Part shown: positions 26,418 to 35,043 of the stretch, piece after piece
Layout of the letters: each line of letters starts with the position of its first letter
Numbering within the stretch: position 1 is the first letter of the stretch
Source of the DNA: Erythrobacteraceae bacterium Alg239-R51
GTDB lineage: Bacteria > Pseudomonadota > Alphaproteobacteria > Sphingomonadales > Sphingomonadaceae
Length of the DNA stretch: 64,000 bases
Reading direction: 5' to 3'
NCBI GenBank assembly: GCA_947331495.1
Contig: CAMZOI010000003.1
Coordinates: 87,031 to 151,030, forward strand
The notes under the pieces: model-generated
The model's database searches: none
What the model was told of the DNA's origin: nothing
The model's input: the letters and a program-made list of their open reading frames with translations, nothing else
Program-made: the position numbers and the translations under genes

Positions 26418-28670
26418 ATGTATCGTACTACCGTCTCGTCCCTCGCAATCGCTTTGTCCGCACCGGCGGTGGCACAAGAGACTACCGGGCCTGATGACGG
26501 AGAGGTGCGCGCCGAACAGATTGCAGACGAGCGCCGGGAGAATCCGGTGGATTCGATCATCGTGGTCGGCGGCCGGATCGATCCCTACCGTATCGCGGGA
26601 TCGGCCGATCTTATCGACAGCGAGGATCTGCGCCGGTTCGATTACGGGGATGTAAATCGCGTCCTGCGGCAGGTCCCCGGCATCAACACGCAGGAGGAAG
26701 ACGGGTTCGGCTTGTTCCCGAATATCGGTCTGCGCGGCAGTCCGGTCGAACGTTCGAGCAACATCACGCTCATGGAAGACGGCGTGCTGATCGCGCCTGC
26801 TCCCTATGCCGCGCCGGCAGCGTATTATTTCCCGGCCATCGGGCGCATGCAGGCGGTCGAAGTCACGAAAGGGGCCGCCGCCATTCGCTATGGGCCCCGT
26901 ACGATCGGCGGGGCGGTCAATCTTCGGTCGACCGACATTCCGGCCGACGGGCTGGCTGGCTACGCTTTCGGGCAATACGGGTCGCGCGACTATTATCAGG
27001 GACAGGCCTGGGTCGGTGGAGACACGGACTACGTCGGCGCGCTGCTTGAAACCTACCAGCAGGGCAGCGACGGCTTCAAGACGATTGATGGGCTTCCCGA
27101 CGCCGACACCGGTTTCGAGCGACAGGATTACCGTGGACGCTTGGCTGTTCACACAGCACCGGACGCGCCTGTCGAGGCGCGACTGGAATTCGTCTATGGC
27201 CGATCGGACCTTGAAGCCAACGAGACGTACCTTGGACTTGCCGACACCGATTTCGCCGCGGAGCCCTATCGTCGCTATGCGGCAAGCCAGCGCGACGCTT
27301 TTTCCGGTGAGCACGATCAATATCGCGTTACCGGCAGCTTGGCATTTTCTGACGGAACGAGGATCACAGCTACGCTGTACCGGAACGACTTTGCCCGCAG
27401 CTGGTCCAAGCTCCAGGATATCGACTTCGACGGCGATGGCAGCTTCGATTCAATTAGCTCGGTTTTCGTTAATCCAGAGGACAATGCCGGGGCGCTTAGC
27501 ATCTTGCGCGGGGCGGATAGCTTCGAGGGCGCGGTTCGCATACGGAACAACAACCGCGTCTATCGCAGCGAAGGCGCTCAGATTTCGCTTGAGCGCCCCT
27601 TCGAGATGGGCGGCGCGAGGCACAACCTTGCCGTATCTGTCCGCTACCACGAGGATGAGGAAGACAGGCTGCAAAACGAGGAATTCTACTCACAGATCGG
27701 GGGTGATCTCGTCTTCGAACGGCAGACCGATCTTGGTCAGCAAGCCAACCGGGAAGCGAAAGCAAAGGCGATCGCGTTCTATATCGAGGACCGGATCGAG
27801 ATCGGTGCCCTGACACTGACTCCCGGCTTGAGGTATGAAGGGATTGACCTGACCCGGCTCGACTATGCCGGGTCGGACCCGGATCGCTCAAATGGGCCGA
27901 CACGTGTCCGTCAGACCAATATCGATCAGTGGTTGCCAGGTCTTGGCGCCACCTACGAGTTGGGTGATGCCATATTGCTGGCAGGTGTGTCGCGCGGTTT
28001 CTCACCTCCCGGTCCAGGCAATCCTGATGCACGGGCCGAGGAAAGCTGGAACTACGAAGCCGGGGTCCGCTATCGGAGCGACAAGGTCCAGGTCTCCGCG
28101 ATCGGCTTCTACAACGACTACTCGAACCTTCTGGGCAACTGCACTCAATCCGTGGGCTGCAGCGTCGGTGATATTGGCGATCAGTTCAATGGCGGCGCGG
28201 TTACGGTCAAAGGGCTGGAACTGTCGGCGGCGGTTGAACCTCGCCTTTCCAATTCGGTCTCGTTCCCGCTCTCGCTTGCCTACACGTTCACGGATGCAGA
28301 ATTCGACAGCAGCTTCGACAGCGAATTTTTTGGCGACGTAAACGAAGGCGATGACCTGCCGTACATCGCGCGCCATCAGCTCTATGTCGAAGCGGGGGTA
28401 AACATGGGACGTGCGGCGGCTACCGTTGGCGCCAACTACGTTTCCGAGTTGCGCGACAATCCAGGAAGCGGAGCCGTTGCTGAAAACGAGAGGATCGATG
28501 ATCGCATCGTCTTCGATATTGCGGGAAGTTACGCGCTGACTGACAAATTCTCCCTGTTTGCGCGCGTCGACAATGTTCTCGACAATCAATACGCCGTGAG
28601 CAGGCGCCCGTTCGGTCTGCGACCAGGGGTTCCGCGGCGCATTGTGGGTGGTGCTCGGGTCAGTTTTTAA
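26418..28670 (+). CDS. TonB-dependent outer membrane receptor, FecA-like
   Basis: A 750-residue outer membrane beta-barrel receptor. A short signal peptide (MYRTTVSSLAIALSAPAVAQ) is followed by the plug domain (IVVGGRIDPYRIAGSADLI... LRQVPGINTQEEDGFGLFPNIGLRG... VEVTKGAAAIRYGPRTIGGAVN) and a barrel ending in an aromatic residue (ARVSF). The plug resembles FecA/iron-dicitrate receptors, but no FecI/FecR pair is adjacent, so the substrate could be a metal chelate other than iron. The ATG at 26418 follows AGGAAG and gives the signal peptide; an earlier in-frame start does not. It appears monocistronic. Confidence 0.9.
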   Translation: MYRTTVSSLAIALSAPAVAQETTGPDDGEVRAEQIADERRENPVDSIIVVGGRIDPYRIAGSADLIDSEDLRRFDYGDVNRVLRQVPGINTQEEDGFGLFPNIGLRGSPVERSSNITLMEDGVLIAPAPYAAPAAYYFPAIGRMQAVEVTKGAAAIRYGPRTIGGAVNLRSTDIPADGLAGYAFGQYGSRDYYQGQAWVGGDTDYVGALLETYQQGSDGFKTIDGLPDADTGFERQDYRGRLAVHTAPDAPVEARLEFVYGRSDLEANETYLGLADTDFAAEPYRRYAASQRDAFSGEHDQYRVTGSLAFSDGTRITATLYRNDFARSWSKLQDIDFDGDGSFDSISSVFVNPEDNAGALSILRGADSFEGAVRIRNNNRVYRSEGAQISLERPFEMGGARHNLAVSVRYHEDEEDRLQNEEFYSQIGGDLVFERQTDLGQQANREAKAKAIAFYIEDRIEIGALTLTPGLRYEGIDLTRLDYAGSDPDRSNGPTRVRQTNIDQWLPGLGATYELGDAILLAGVSRGFSPPGPGNPDARAEESWNYEAGVRYRSDKVQVSAIGFYNDYSNLLGNCTQSVGCSVGDIGDQFNGGAVTVKGLELSAAVEPRLSNSVSFPLSLAYTFTDAEFDSSFDSEFFGDVNEGDDLPYIARHQLYVEAGVNMGRAAATVGANYVSELRDNPGSGAVAENERIDDRIVFDIAGSYALTDKFSLFARVDNVLDNQYAVSRRPFGLRPGVPRRIVGGARVSF

Positions 28671-28864
28671 ACTCCGCGTGAGGCTTTTGGCGTTGATGTT
28701 CGCGCCCCCTTCATTTTGCGTGCTTGGAGGCGAGAACTGAGATGAAAGCTGACCCTAGATCGAATGCCAGACGGGATTGGGCAGGGCGGAACTCCCCACC
28801 AAGACTGTTGCGGACGCCTGGGGGTGAGCTCGTCCGCGAATCCTGGTTCTCGAACGACAATCGT

Positions 28865-28903
28865 ATCCCTGAAAAGTCGACCGGTGTTTTCAGTATCAGG
28901 GAT
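28865..28903. repeat. Inverted repeat between TonB receptor and ynfA genes
   Basis: ATCCCTGA at 28865-28872 and TCAGGGAT at 28896-28903 form a perfect 8-bp inverted repeat, with an alternative inner pairing CTGAAAA/TTTTCAG. It lies in the 246-base gap between convergent genes and may act as a bidirectional transcription stop, though no T-run follows. Confidence 0.4.
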
Positions 28904-28916
28904 TCGTCGCGATCTT

Positions 28917-29243
28917 TCAGGCCACGCGTGGCGCGAAAAGGATGACTGTGGCACCGCCGAGGCAGATCAATGCTCCTAGCAGATCCCAGCGATCCGGCTG
29001 TGTATCTTCGACGAGCCAGAGCCAGCCAAGCGACGCGGTGATATAGACGCCGCCATAGGCGGCGAAGGCTCGCCCTGCAGCATCCGCCTCAATGCGAGCA
29101 AGGAGATAGGCGAACAACACGAGCGCCAATACTCCGGGAAGGAGCCACCAGGCGCTCCTGTCCATTCTGAACCAGGCCCAGAACGCAAAGCACCCCGCAA
29201 TCTCGGCGAGCGCGGCAAGGGGATAGATCCATATCGCGTTCAC
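28917..29243 (-). CDS. ynfA: YnfA family (UPF0060) small membrane protein
   Basis: A 108-residue inner-membrane protein with four helices, matching the YnfA/UPF0060 family by [19 protein letters not shown] and [20 protein letters not shown]. YnfA resembles small multidrug resistance exporters. Its start overlaps the stop of the MerR-type regulator gene as ATGA, so the two form one transcript and the exporter is probably metal- or stress-linked. Confidence 0.92.
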   Translation of the reverse strand: MNAIWIYPLAALAEIAGCFAFWAWFRMDRSAWWLLPGVLALVLFAYLLARIEADAAGRAFAAYGGVYITASLGWLWLVEDTQPDRWDLLGALICLGGATVILFAPRVA

Positions 29244-29638
29244 GCTTCAGTCCCCTCGGCGAGCGCTTCAATGACCAGACAGGTGCCGACCGTTCCTTGC
29301 TCGCAGTTTTCCAGCATCCGGCGCAGTTCCCTTCGGAGAGCCTCCAGATCGGCAATCTTGCGGTTGACTTCGCCCAGGTGCGCTCGTGCCAGCGTGTCGA
29401 CCGCATGGCAGGCCCGCGACCGGTCGTCGGCCAGTTCGAGAAGTTCGCGAATGCGCGTCATGGAAAACCCCAGGTCGCGCGCGCGGCGAATGAAATTCAG
29501 TCTCCGGGCGTGCTCGGGACCGTAGTCGCGATAGTTGGCCTGTGTGCGGGGCGGGGACGCGAGAACGCCCTCGCGTTCATAGTAACGGATGGTTTCCGCT
29601 TTTACGCCCGCCGCGCGGGCGAGTTCACCGATCCGCAT
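29240..29638 (-). CDS. MerR family heavy-metal regulator (CadR/ZntR-like)
   Basis: A 132-residue regulator with the MerR DNA-binding domain ([24 protein letters not shown]) and cysteines at 77, 112 and 120, the same positions as the regulator at 14611 and near-identical to Cd-sensing CadR. The start is the ATG at 29638; a longer frame would run into the promoter. It is divergent from a short CDF gene, with a 19-bp-spacer promoter between them, and is followed by ynfA. Confidence 0.92.
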   Translation of the reverse strand: MRIGELARAAGVKAETIRYYEREGVLASPPRTQANYRDYGPEHARRLNFIRRARDLGFSMTRIRELLELADDRSRACHAVDTLARAHLGEVNRKIADLEALRRELRRMLENCEQGTVGTCLVIEALAEGTEA

Positions 29639-29655
29639 AGGCTTCCCTCGATCGC

Positions 29656-29686
29656 TTGACCTTGTAGCGACTACAAGGTGTATAAA
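29656..29686 (+). promoter_or_regulatory. MerR-type promoter-operator for the CDF gene at 29713
   Basis: TTGACC and TATAAA are separated by exactly 19 bases. The spacer holds the near-perfect inverted repeat CTTGTAG-CGA-CTACAAG centred between the boxes, as in MerR/ZntR/CadR operators. It points to the CDF gene, whose start lies 26 bases after the -10 box. Confidence 0.9.
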
Positions 29687-29712
29687 TCGATTCGACACAA
29701 GGAGTCGAGCGA

Positions 29713-30330
29713 ATGGGAAAAAATTGCTGCGGTCCTGTCGAGGACGTCGAGGCGAATAATGATCCGCTGTGGCGCCGTATCCTGTGGATCGCTCTCATTC
29801 TCAATGCGGTTATGTTCAGCGTCGAAATCGTGGCGGGCCTTGCTGCTGATTCGCGTGCATTGCAGGCTGACGCACTCGATTTTCTGGGCGATGCGGCAAA
29901 TTACGCCATAAGTCTCTGCGTTGCCGGAATGGCGCTTGCGTGGCGCGCTTGCGCAGCCATTGCCAAAGCAGCGACCATGCTGGCGTTCGGGCTATGGGTG
30001 CTTGGCTCCGCGATCTGGGGTTTCTTTGTCGGTGCCTCGCCGGACGCCGGGACCATGGGCATTATCGGAACCGTCGCGCTTGCGGTGAATCTCGCAGTTG
30101 CCGCGATGTTGTTCCGGTTTCGCACGGGTGATGCCAACATGCGCTCGGTGTGGATTTGCTCGCGCAACGACGCGATCGGCAATGTAGCGGTTCTGGGCGC
30201 GGCGCTGGGTGTCTTCGGAACCGGGCGCGCGTGGCCCGACCTGGTCGTGGCCGCCATTATGGCCAGCCTAGCAATTTGGGGCAGTATTGAGGTATTCGGT
30301 CAAGCGCGCGGTGAGTTGCGCTCTGCTTGA
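29713..30330 (+). CDS. Short CDF family cation transporter
   Basis: A 205-residue cation efflux protein. The N-terminus carries a Cys pair (MGKNCCGP). TM2 reads ADALDFLGD (Asp-x3-Asp) and TM5 reads CSRNDAIGNVAVL, again lacking the canonical histidine, so it is a close relative of the protein at 13862. AAGGAG precedes the ATG. It is under the MerR-type promoter at 29656-29686 and is probably induced by the metal sensed by the divergent regulator. Confidence 0.9.
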   Translation: MGKNCCGPVEDVEANNDPLWRRILWIALILNAVMFSVEIVAGLAADSRALQADALDFLGDAANYAISLCVAGMALAWRACAAIAKAATMLAFGLWVLGSAIWGFFVGASPDAGTMGIIGTVALAVNLAVAAMLFRFRTGDANMRSVWICSRNDAIGNVAVLGAALGVFGTGRAWPDLVVAAIMASLAIWGSIEVFGQARGELRSA

Positions 30331-30610
30331 GAAGGGACTCCGACAGGCAGTTACGTGATAGCACGACCTCTGCTGGCTTACGCTAACTTCCTTTCAAAGC
30401 CCATTGAAGGCCAACCGCTTTCAATTATTGCAGGTGACCGCATGAGTACTGGTCCATCAAAACCATCCTTGCGGTGGACTCCGGAGACGGTGATGTTTTC
30501 GGCGGCCGGGTAACGATTGTCTCTCCTGATGGTGACAGTCTTGATGCAATTCGTCGCGCTGCTCATCCCGGCGACCGCTGCTCATTAGGAATCACTTTCG
30601 CTCGCTTCGA

Positions 30611-31084
30611 CTAGGCTGACCCAAGTCCCATTTTTCGTGAGAGCCAAAGGGTCGCGGTCGGGACAAGAACCCACATGATTATGGGAACGAGTCCGATCTT
30701 TGTCCCAGGGACTAGCGGCATAGTGGGACTGTAGGTCCAGCCCCAGGCAGCCCCAACGGCCAATATTTCGACCACGGATGTTATCGCGAGACCGATGGCG
30801 AGATAGATAAGGAAGCGGGATATTGGCCAGTCGACAAGCCAAGGTGTTCGGCGGTTTCCCAACGAGGCGCCCAGATAGGCCGCCACCATGATACCCGCGT
30901 CACCGAACGATGCCAGACCACATCGGTATGCGGCTTCAACAGGACCAAGCCCGTCAGTGCTGTAGAACGGGAGCTGGAACATTTCCCAGGCGAAGGCAAT
31001 CAGTCCGCCGAAAATGGCGATCCACAGGGCGGGATGCGCGCCCCGCCACACTGCTTCGGGCCTACCCGTATTAATAGGCTCCAA
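30611..31084 (-). CDS. Hypothetical membrane protein
   Basis: A 157-residue protein with four predicted helices. A conserved-looking start (HPALWIAIFGGLIAFAWEMFQLPFY) and a C-terminal pair of hydrophobic segments are visible. No catalytic motif or family is recognised. It follows the SDR-SPW fusion gene by 47 bases on the same strand and may be co-transcribed with it. The 280 bases between it and the CDF gene hold no supported gene. Confidence 0.65.
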   Translation of the reverse strand: MEPINTGRPEAVWRGAHPALWIAIFGGLIAFAWEMFQLPFYSTDGLGPVEAAYRCGLASFGDAGIMVAAYLGASLGNRRTPWLVDWPISRFLIYLAIGLAITSVVEILAVGAAWGWTYSPTMPLVPGTKIGLVPIIMWVLVPTATLWLSRKMGLGSA

Positions 31085-31131
31085 AGCTCACCATCCTATT
31101 GCATTGGCTCCGCCATCGCCATGCCGATCCG

Positions 31132-33672
31132 CTAAACAACGAACCGGTCCCAGCTTCCGTAATGTTCGTCGCTCCGATGCCCTCTTGGCAGGCTCAGTAC
31201 AATCAGAAGCGCTCCGAGCATCGTACCGACAACGTTGCCAACAGTACTGGCGCCTCCGTCCATAAGCCACGGAGCCACGATGAGCCAGGCACCGAACGCG
31301 ACGTTGAGAAAGCGCAATGGCCTTGCGACCTCCGCCATGGCAATTACCGATACCGTGATGACCAGCGCGCCGACCAGATGGTCGCTGTCAGCAAGAGGCG
31401 GTACATTCCCAAGAACGAGCCTGGAGAACATCAGGAAAGCACCGATCAGCACACTGATGGCCAATGTCCATGGGACCGTGACCCCGCGCGCCGCCGAACC
31501 GCCGATCGCCGCGAGCGGAGCATCGAAACCGGGATGTGAGTCCTTGCTGCCGCCTGGCAGCGCGTCGCCGCGGAAGAACGAGCGCCAGAACGGTCGCCCG
31601 CGCCGCGTGTTGAGAACCAGGAACTGGCCCATCGCGACCAGCTCGTCGAGCGAATAGGGGATCATGATCAGCATCGCGGCCGCCGCCATGAGGCAGATCG
31701 TGCAATAGGTGCCGATCATGATCGGCTGGATGATGATGAAGTAGATGCTGATCACGCCGAGGGGCACGACGACGATGCCGAACAGTGTCACCATCCAGGG
31801 CATGGTCCGCCAGCGGGCCCTGCCGCCCATGACGCCCATCAGGATCTCGAACATGTAGCTCATCGCACCGATGCCGCCATCGGCCACCGGCCAGGCCTTG
31901 GAGACATCGGAGGTAATGATGTATTCGGTCCCGTTGAGCGCGCTTGGCGAAGCGAAGAACGGCTCCCACACGCCGTCGATATGGCCGAGCTGATATGCCG
32001 TGAGGATACGTGAAAGAAAGAAACCGACGGCGCCGAGAATAATGATCGGCATGCGCTGGACATAGGTCGAGGGCGAATAGGTCCAACCCGGCGGCACGTC
32101 GCTGTCGTCCATCATGCCTTCCGGAGCCATGCCCGGCATCATGGGCACCAGGATGGTGAAAGCGATCACCAGTGCGCCGATGAAAGTGTCGTTGGCATAG
32201 ACGGCAGCATCGGGCGTCCAGAACAGCAACGGGGCGCCGAGCAGCCAGATGCCGATACAGGTGTTCGCCCATTGCGCCCAGCCTCCGCGCGGCGAAAGGG
32301 AAATGGCCGCGAAGATCATGATCAGCACGCCGCTCACCAAATCGTTCCAGGCTGTCAGCCAGCTTCGTAGCGCGGGATCCCAGAGATCGCGATCCTCGGT
32401 TATGCGCGTGACTGCAGCGGTAAATTCGCTCTGGTCGAAGGTCCCGAAGACAAACGGTGTGGTCGCGAGCCATAGGCCGAGCAACATCGTAAACCAATGA
32501 ACCCAGAGCATGTTGAAATGCATCTTGCGCATGTGACCGGCGTGGTCCGCCAGAGCATCTTCGCTTAGCGGGGCAGGCTCTGCCTCATCGGCTTCATCGA
32601 AATTGCTGCCGGCCACCCGCGCGGCATTGAGCTTGTTCTCAGCGTACCAGGCCGAAGGATCGGCTTTCAGACCTTCGACGATCCGCGGGAGGGCGGTCCT
32701 CAGCCTGTGCTGCGGCGTCCAGTCCAGCCTTTCCCGCGCATTGCTGAGATCGAGTTCGTAGTGGTCGTCCGAAATGTCCACCATCCACGGCCGGATGAAA
32801 GTCTCTTCGCCAAGCACTTCGTTTTCGACCCAGGCGCCGGTCTTGGCGAGGCCCTTCGGCACCGTGCGCGTCGTCCAGTCCTCATCGTGGATCAGGCGTC
32901 CAAGCGACTTTTGCAGTTCGCCATAGGACATCACGTCATCTTCGCCGAGAAGAACCGGCCATTCACTGGGAAGCTCGCTCCGCCGGTCGACGATTCGCTC
33001 GATCCCGTCGAGCAAATCCTCAAGGTGCAAATATGGCTGTCCGGTGTCGAGGTCACCGGGATAGACGCGGGCGCTCGGCCGCTTCTCGTAAATTCGCGCG
33101 ACCTGCTGTGCCAGAAACGCCGAATGGCCTTCATCGTCGTATACGCCCGCAGGCCGCACGAAGACCGCATCGATGTCGCCGCGCTTCTCGCGGATCAACT
33201 GCTCGGTGCGGACCTTCGATTCGCGGTAGGGCAGATCCGTGTCCAGCGGCGAGGTCTCGTCGATCAGCCCGCCGCCCTTGATGGGGGCATGGGCCAGCAT
33301 CGTGCTCACGAACACGAACTGGTCGATTTCGAAATCCTGAAGTGCGTCGAGCAATCGACCGGTTCCCTTGACCGTCACCGCGTCATATTTGGGGTTCGGT
33401 TCACCGGTAAGATCGAAATAGGCAGCAAGGTGGACGAAGGAGGCGATCCTTTTGCCATAGGCGGTTCGAACGCGTTCGAAGGCGGCATCGATGCTCGCCT
33501 GGTCGGTGACATCGACACAGACGCATTCGGCCTCTGCCGGGGGATGGGGAGCGGCGTCGCGGTCGAATCCGATCACGCGGTATCTCGCTGCAAGCTTCTT
33601 TACGATGGCTGAGCCGATATAGCCGCTCGAGCCAGTAACGATCACGACAGGTTTATCGGAGTTGTCAGTCAA
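31132..33672 (-). CDS. Fusion of NAD-dependent epimerase (SDR), SPW-repeat membrane domains and a VKOR-like domain
   Basis: An 846-residue fusion. Residues about 1-330 are an extended short-chain dehydrogenase/epimerase (VTGSSGYIGSAI nucleotide motif; YRESK with the Tyr-x3-Lys pair). A soluble linker leads to membrane helices matching the SPW repeat (about 385-500; WNDLVSGVLIMIFAAISL, IGIWLLGAPLLFWTP). Next comes a helical part with C657-TI-C660, the CxxC of vitamin K epoxide reductase-like proteins. A second SPW-like helix set forms the C-terminus. I see no second cysteine pair of the kind that relays electrons in full VKOR proteins. The role is unknown; a membrane-anchored redox function is possible. 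Confidence 0.8.
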   Translation of the reverse strand: MTDNSDKPVVIVTGSSGYIGSAIVKKLAARYRVIGFDRDAAPHPPAEAECVCVDVTDQASIDAAFERVRTAYGKRIASFVHLAAYFDLTGEPNPKYDAVTVKGTGRLLDALQDFEIDQFVFVSTMLAHAPIKGGGLIDETSPLDTDLPYRESKVRTEQLIREKRGDIDAVFVRPAGVYDDEGHSAFLAQQVARIYEKRPSARVYPGDLDTGQPYLHLEDLLDGIERIVDRRSELPSEWPVLLGEDDVMSYGELQKSLGRLIHDEDWTTRTVPKGLAKTGAWVENEVLGEETFIRPWMVDISDDHYELDLSNARERLDWTPQHRLRTALPRIVEGLKADPSAWYAENKLNAARVAGSNFDEADEAEPAPLSEDALADHAGHMRKMHFNMLWVHWFTMLLGLWLATTPFVFGTFDQSEFTAAVTRITEDRDLWDPALRSWLTAWNDLVSGVLIMIFAAISLSPRGGWAQWANTCIGIWLLGAPLLFWTPDAAVYANDTFIGALVIAFTILVPMMPGMAPEGMMDDSDVPPGWTYSPSTYVQRMPIIILGAVGFFLSRILTAYQLGHIDGVWEPFFASPSALNGTEYIITSDVSKAWPVADGGIGAMSYMFEILMGVMGGRARWRTMPWMVTLFGIVVVPLGVISIYFIIIQPIMIGTYCTICLMAAAAMLIMIPYSLDELVAMGQFLVLNTRRGRPFWRSFFRGDALPGGSKDSHPGFDAPLAAIGGSAARGVTVPWTLAISVLIGAFLMFSRLVLGNVPPLADSDHLVGALVITVSVIAMAEVARPLRFLNVAFGAWLIVAPWLMDGGASTVGNVVGTMLGALLIVLSLPRGHRSDEHYGSWDRFVV

Positions 33673-33873
33673 GATATGATCCTTGCTTCGACTTTGAACG
33701 ACCTCACGACCCTTGAGCGGTGCCTAAAAACCTCAATCTAACAGAGTTTCCAACCCGAAAGCGTGCGGGAAAACGCAGTCCTTCTCCCTGTTACGAAATA
33801 ACGATCGATTTCCCTCACATCGAGAGCAATTTCCGCAGCGAGCGGGCATTGGATTTAACTAACGGCACCCTTC

Positions 33874-33900
33874 CTGCCGAGCCTCGGGTTTCCTCGGCAG
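33874..33900. repeat. Hairpin in the divergent intergenic region 33673-34018
   Basis: CTGCCGAG and CTCGGCAG form a perfect 8-bp stem with an 11-base loop. The 346-base region between the divergent SDR-fusion and CBS-domain genes otherwise shows no supported gene. The hairpin could be a terminator or an operator; there is no T-run. Confidence 0.45.
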
Positions 33901-34018
33901 CCGATAATACGGACCAGCGCGAAAGACCAACGAGTCGGCTTTGAAATAGGAACACATGGTAAGGGGAGACCGTAGTTCTGTCATATCAAACTACAATTTT
34001 CGAAGAGTAGGAGGCGAC

Positions 34019-34462
34019 ATGAAGGCCCAAGACGTAATGACATCGAACCCCGCATGCTGCAATCCATCGAGCACCGTGCAAGAGGCAGCTTTACTGATGG
34101 TCGATAATGATTGCGGCCAAATCCCCGTTGTCGATGATTCCGGTGCGTTGGTGGGCGTGGTGACCGACAGGGACATCGCCTGCCGCTGTGTTGCCAAAGG
34201 CAATTCCTCCGACCAACGCGTTGAGGAGGTGATGACATCATCACCTGTTACTGTCACCGCCGATGCAAGCGTCGACGAATGCTGCACCAAGATGGAAGAC
34301 AATCAGGTTCGGCGGCTTCCGGTGGTCGATGACGAAGGCAAATGCTGCGGCATCGTTGCGCAGGCCGATATCGCCAGAAGCGCAGCTGAGAAGGAAACCG
34401 GCGACCTCGTGCGCGAGGTATCGGAGGCCAGTTCGGAGCCAGCTTCGGCGGGATGCTGCTAG
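34019..34462 (+). CDS. CBS-domain protein
   Basis: A 147-residue cytoplasmic protein made of two CBS domains (MKAQDVMTSNPACCNPSSTVQEAALLM... VGVVTDRDIACR; VEEVMTSSPVTVTADASVDECCTKM... LPVVDDEGKCCGIV). CBS pairs usually bind adenosyl ligands and act as regulatory modules. It is unusually cysteine-rich for the family (CC pairs and a C-terminal GCC), which may reflect metal sensing; this is inference. The start is the ATG at 34019 after AGGAGG. A hairpin terminator follows at 34495. Confidence 0.88.
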   Translation: MKAQDVMTSNPACCNPSSTVQEAALLMVDNDCGQIPVVDDSGALVGVVTDRDIACRCVAKGNSSDQRVEEVMTSSPVTVTADASVDECCTKMEDNQVRRLPVVDDEGKCCGIVAQADIARSAAEKETGDLVREVSEASSEPASAGCC

Positions 34463-34494
34463 TCGCACAAGACTATTGATTTTACGCGGATAAA

Positions 34495-34527
34495 GCGGAC
34501 GGGGCGATCTGATCGGTCCCCGTCCGC
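34495..34527 (+). terminator. Hairpin terminator candidate after the CBS gene
   Basis: GCGGACGGGG at 34495-34504 pairs perfectly with CCCCGTCCGC at 34518-34527. It lies 33 bases after the CBS gene stop and before the copper operon. No strong T-run follows, so efficiency is uncertain. Confidence 0.6.
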
Positions 34528-34575
34528 AATCGCTCGTTACTTGTCAATCGCCTCGCCCCCGACTATCTCGGGCCG

Positions 34576-34926
34576 GTGAAGTTCATTCGTACCTTGACCT
34601 TGATCCTTTTTGGCTTCGGACTCTTTGTCCAGGTTGGAGCGAATGCGGCAGCCCTTCCTCAGATCGAGGCGGCGGAGATGAGCGACTGTGCCGAGATGGC
34701 CGATAACGATACATCCACCGATCCGGCAGGACCATGTTCCAGCATGACGCTCGATTGCGTGATTGCCATGAATTGCTTGCCGCCTTTGGCTCTGTCGAAT
34801 GCGACTGAAATGGAGGGTGCGCCCCTTCGTTTGGTACCGAGCTACCTTGTTTCTGCGGCCCCGTGGTTTGAAACAGATCCACCGCGACCGGAATCGCCTC
34901 CTCCAAAACCAATCCTCACCGTCTAG
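34576..34926 (+). CDS. Small exported Cys/Met-containing protein preceding cusC
   Basis: A 116-residue protein with a signal peptide (MKFIRTLTLILFGFGLFVQVGANA) and a short mature part containing Met/Cys clusters (MSDCAEMADN, CSSMTLDCVIAMNC) and a Pro-rich end (PPRPESPPPKP). It occupies the same place relative to cusC as the protein at 15355 does to czcC, and is probably a periplasmic metal-binding accessory. No family recognised. The start codon is GTG at 34576. Confidence 0.65.
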   Translation: MKFIRTLTLILFGFGLFVQVGANAAALPQIEAAEMSDCAEMADNDTSTDPAGPCSSMTLDCVIAMNCLPPLALSNATEMEGAPLRLVPSYLVSAAPWFETDPPRPESPPPKPILTV

Positions 34927-35043
34927 TTTTCCCTGAAGGCGCGTTGCGACTTTTGCGAGACTGACGAACGATGCAGCCGCACGAACCGGTCTTCGCCGGT
35001 GCGGCATGTTATGTCGTCAGCTCGCTCTGCACGAGTGAGATTT

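Noticed and set aside
25974..27320. 448-codon minus-strand frame opposite the TonB receptor gene
   Set aside because: It is the shadow of the receptor gene; the plus strand has clear plug and barrel motifs and this frame has none.
33720..33944. 74-codon frame in the SDR-fusion/CBS intergenic region
   Set aside because: No family signal, and it contains a hairpin; more likely regulatory DNA.
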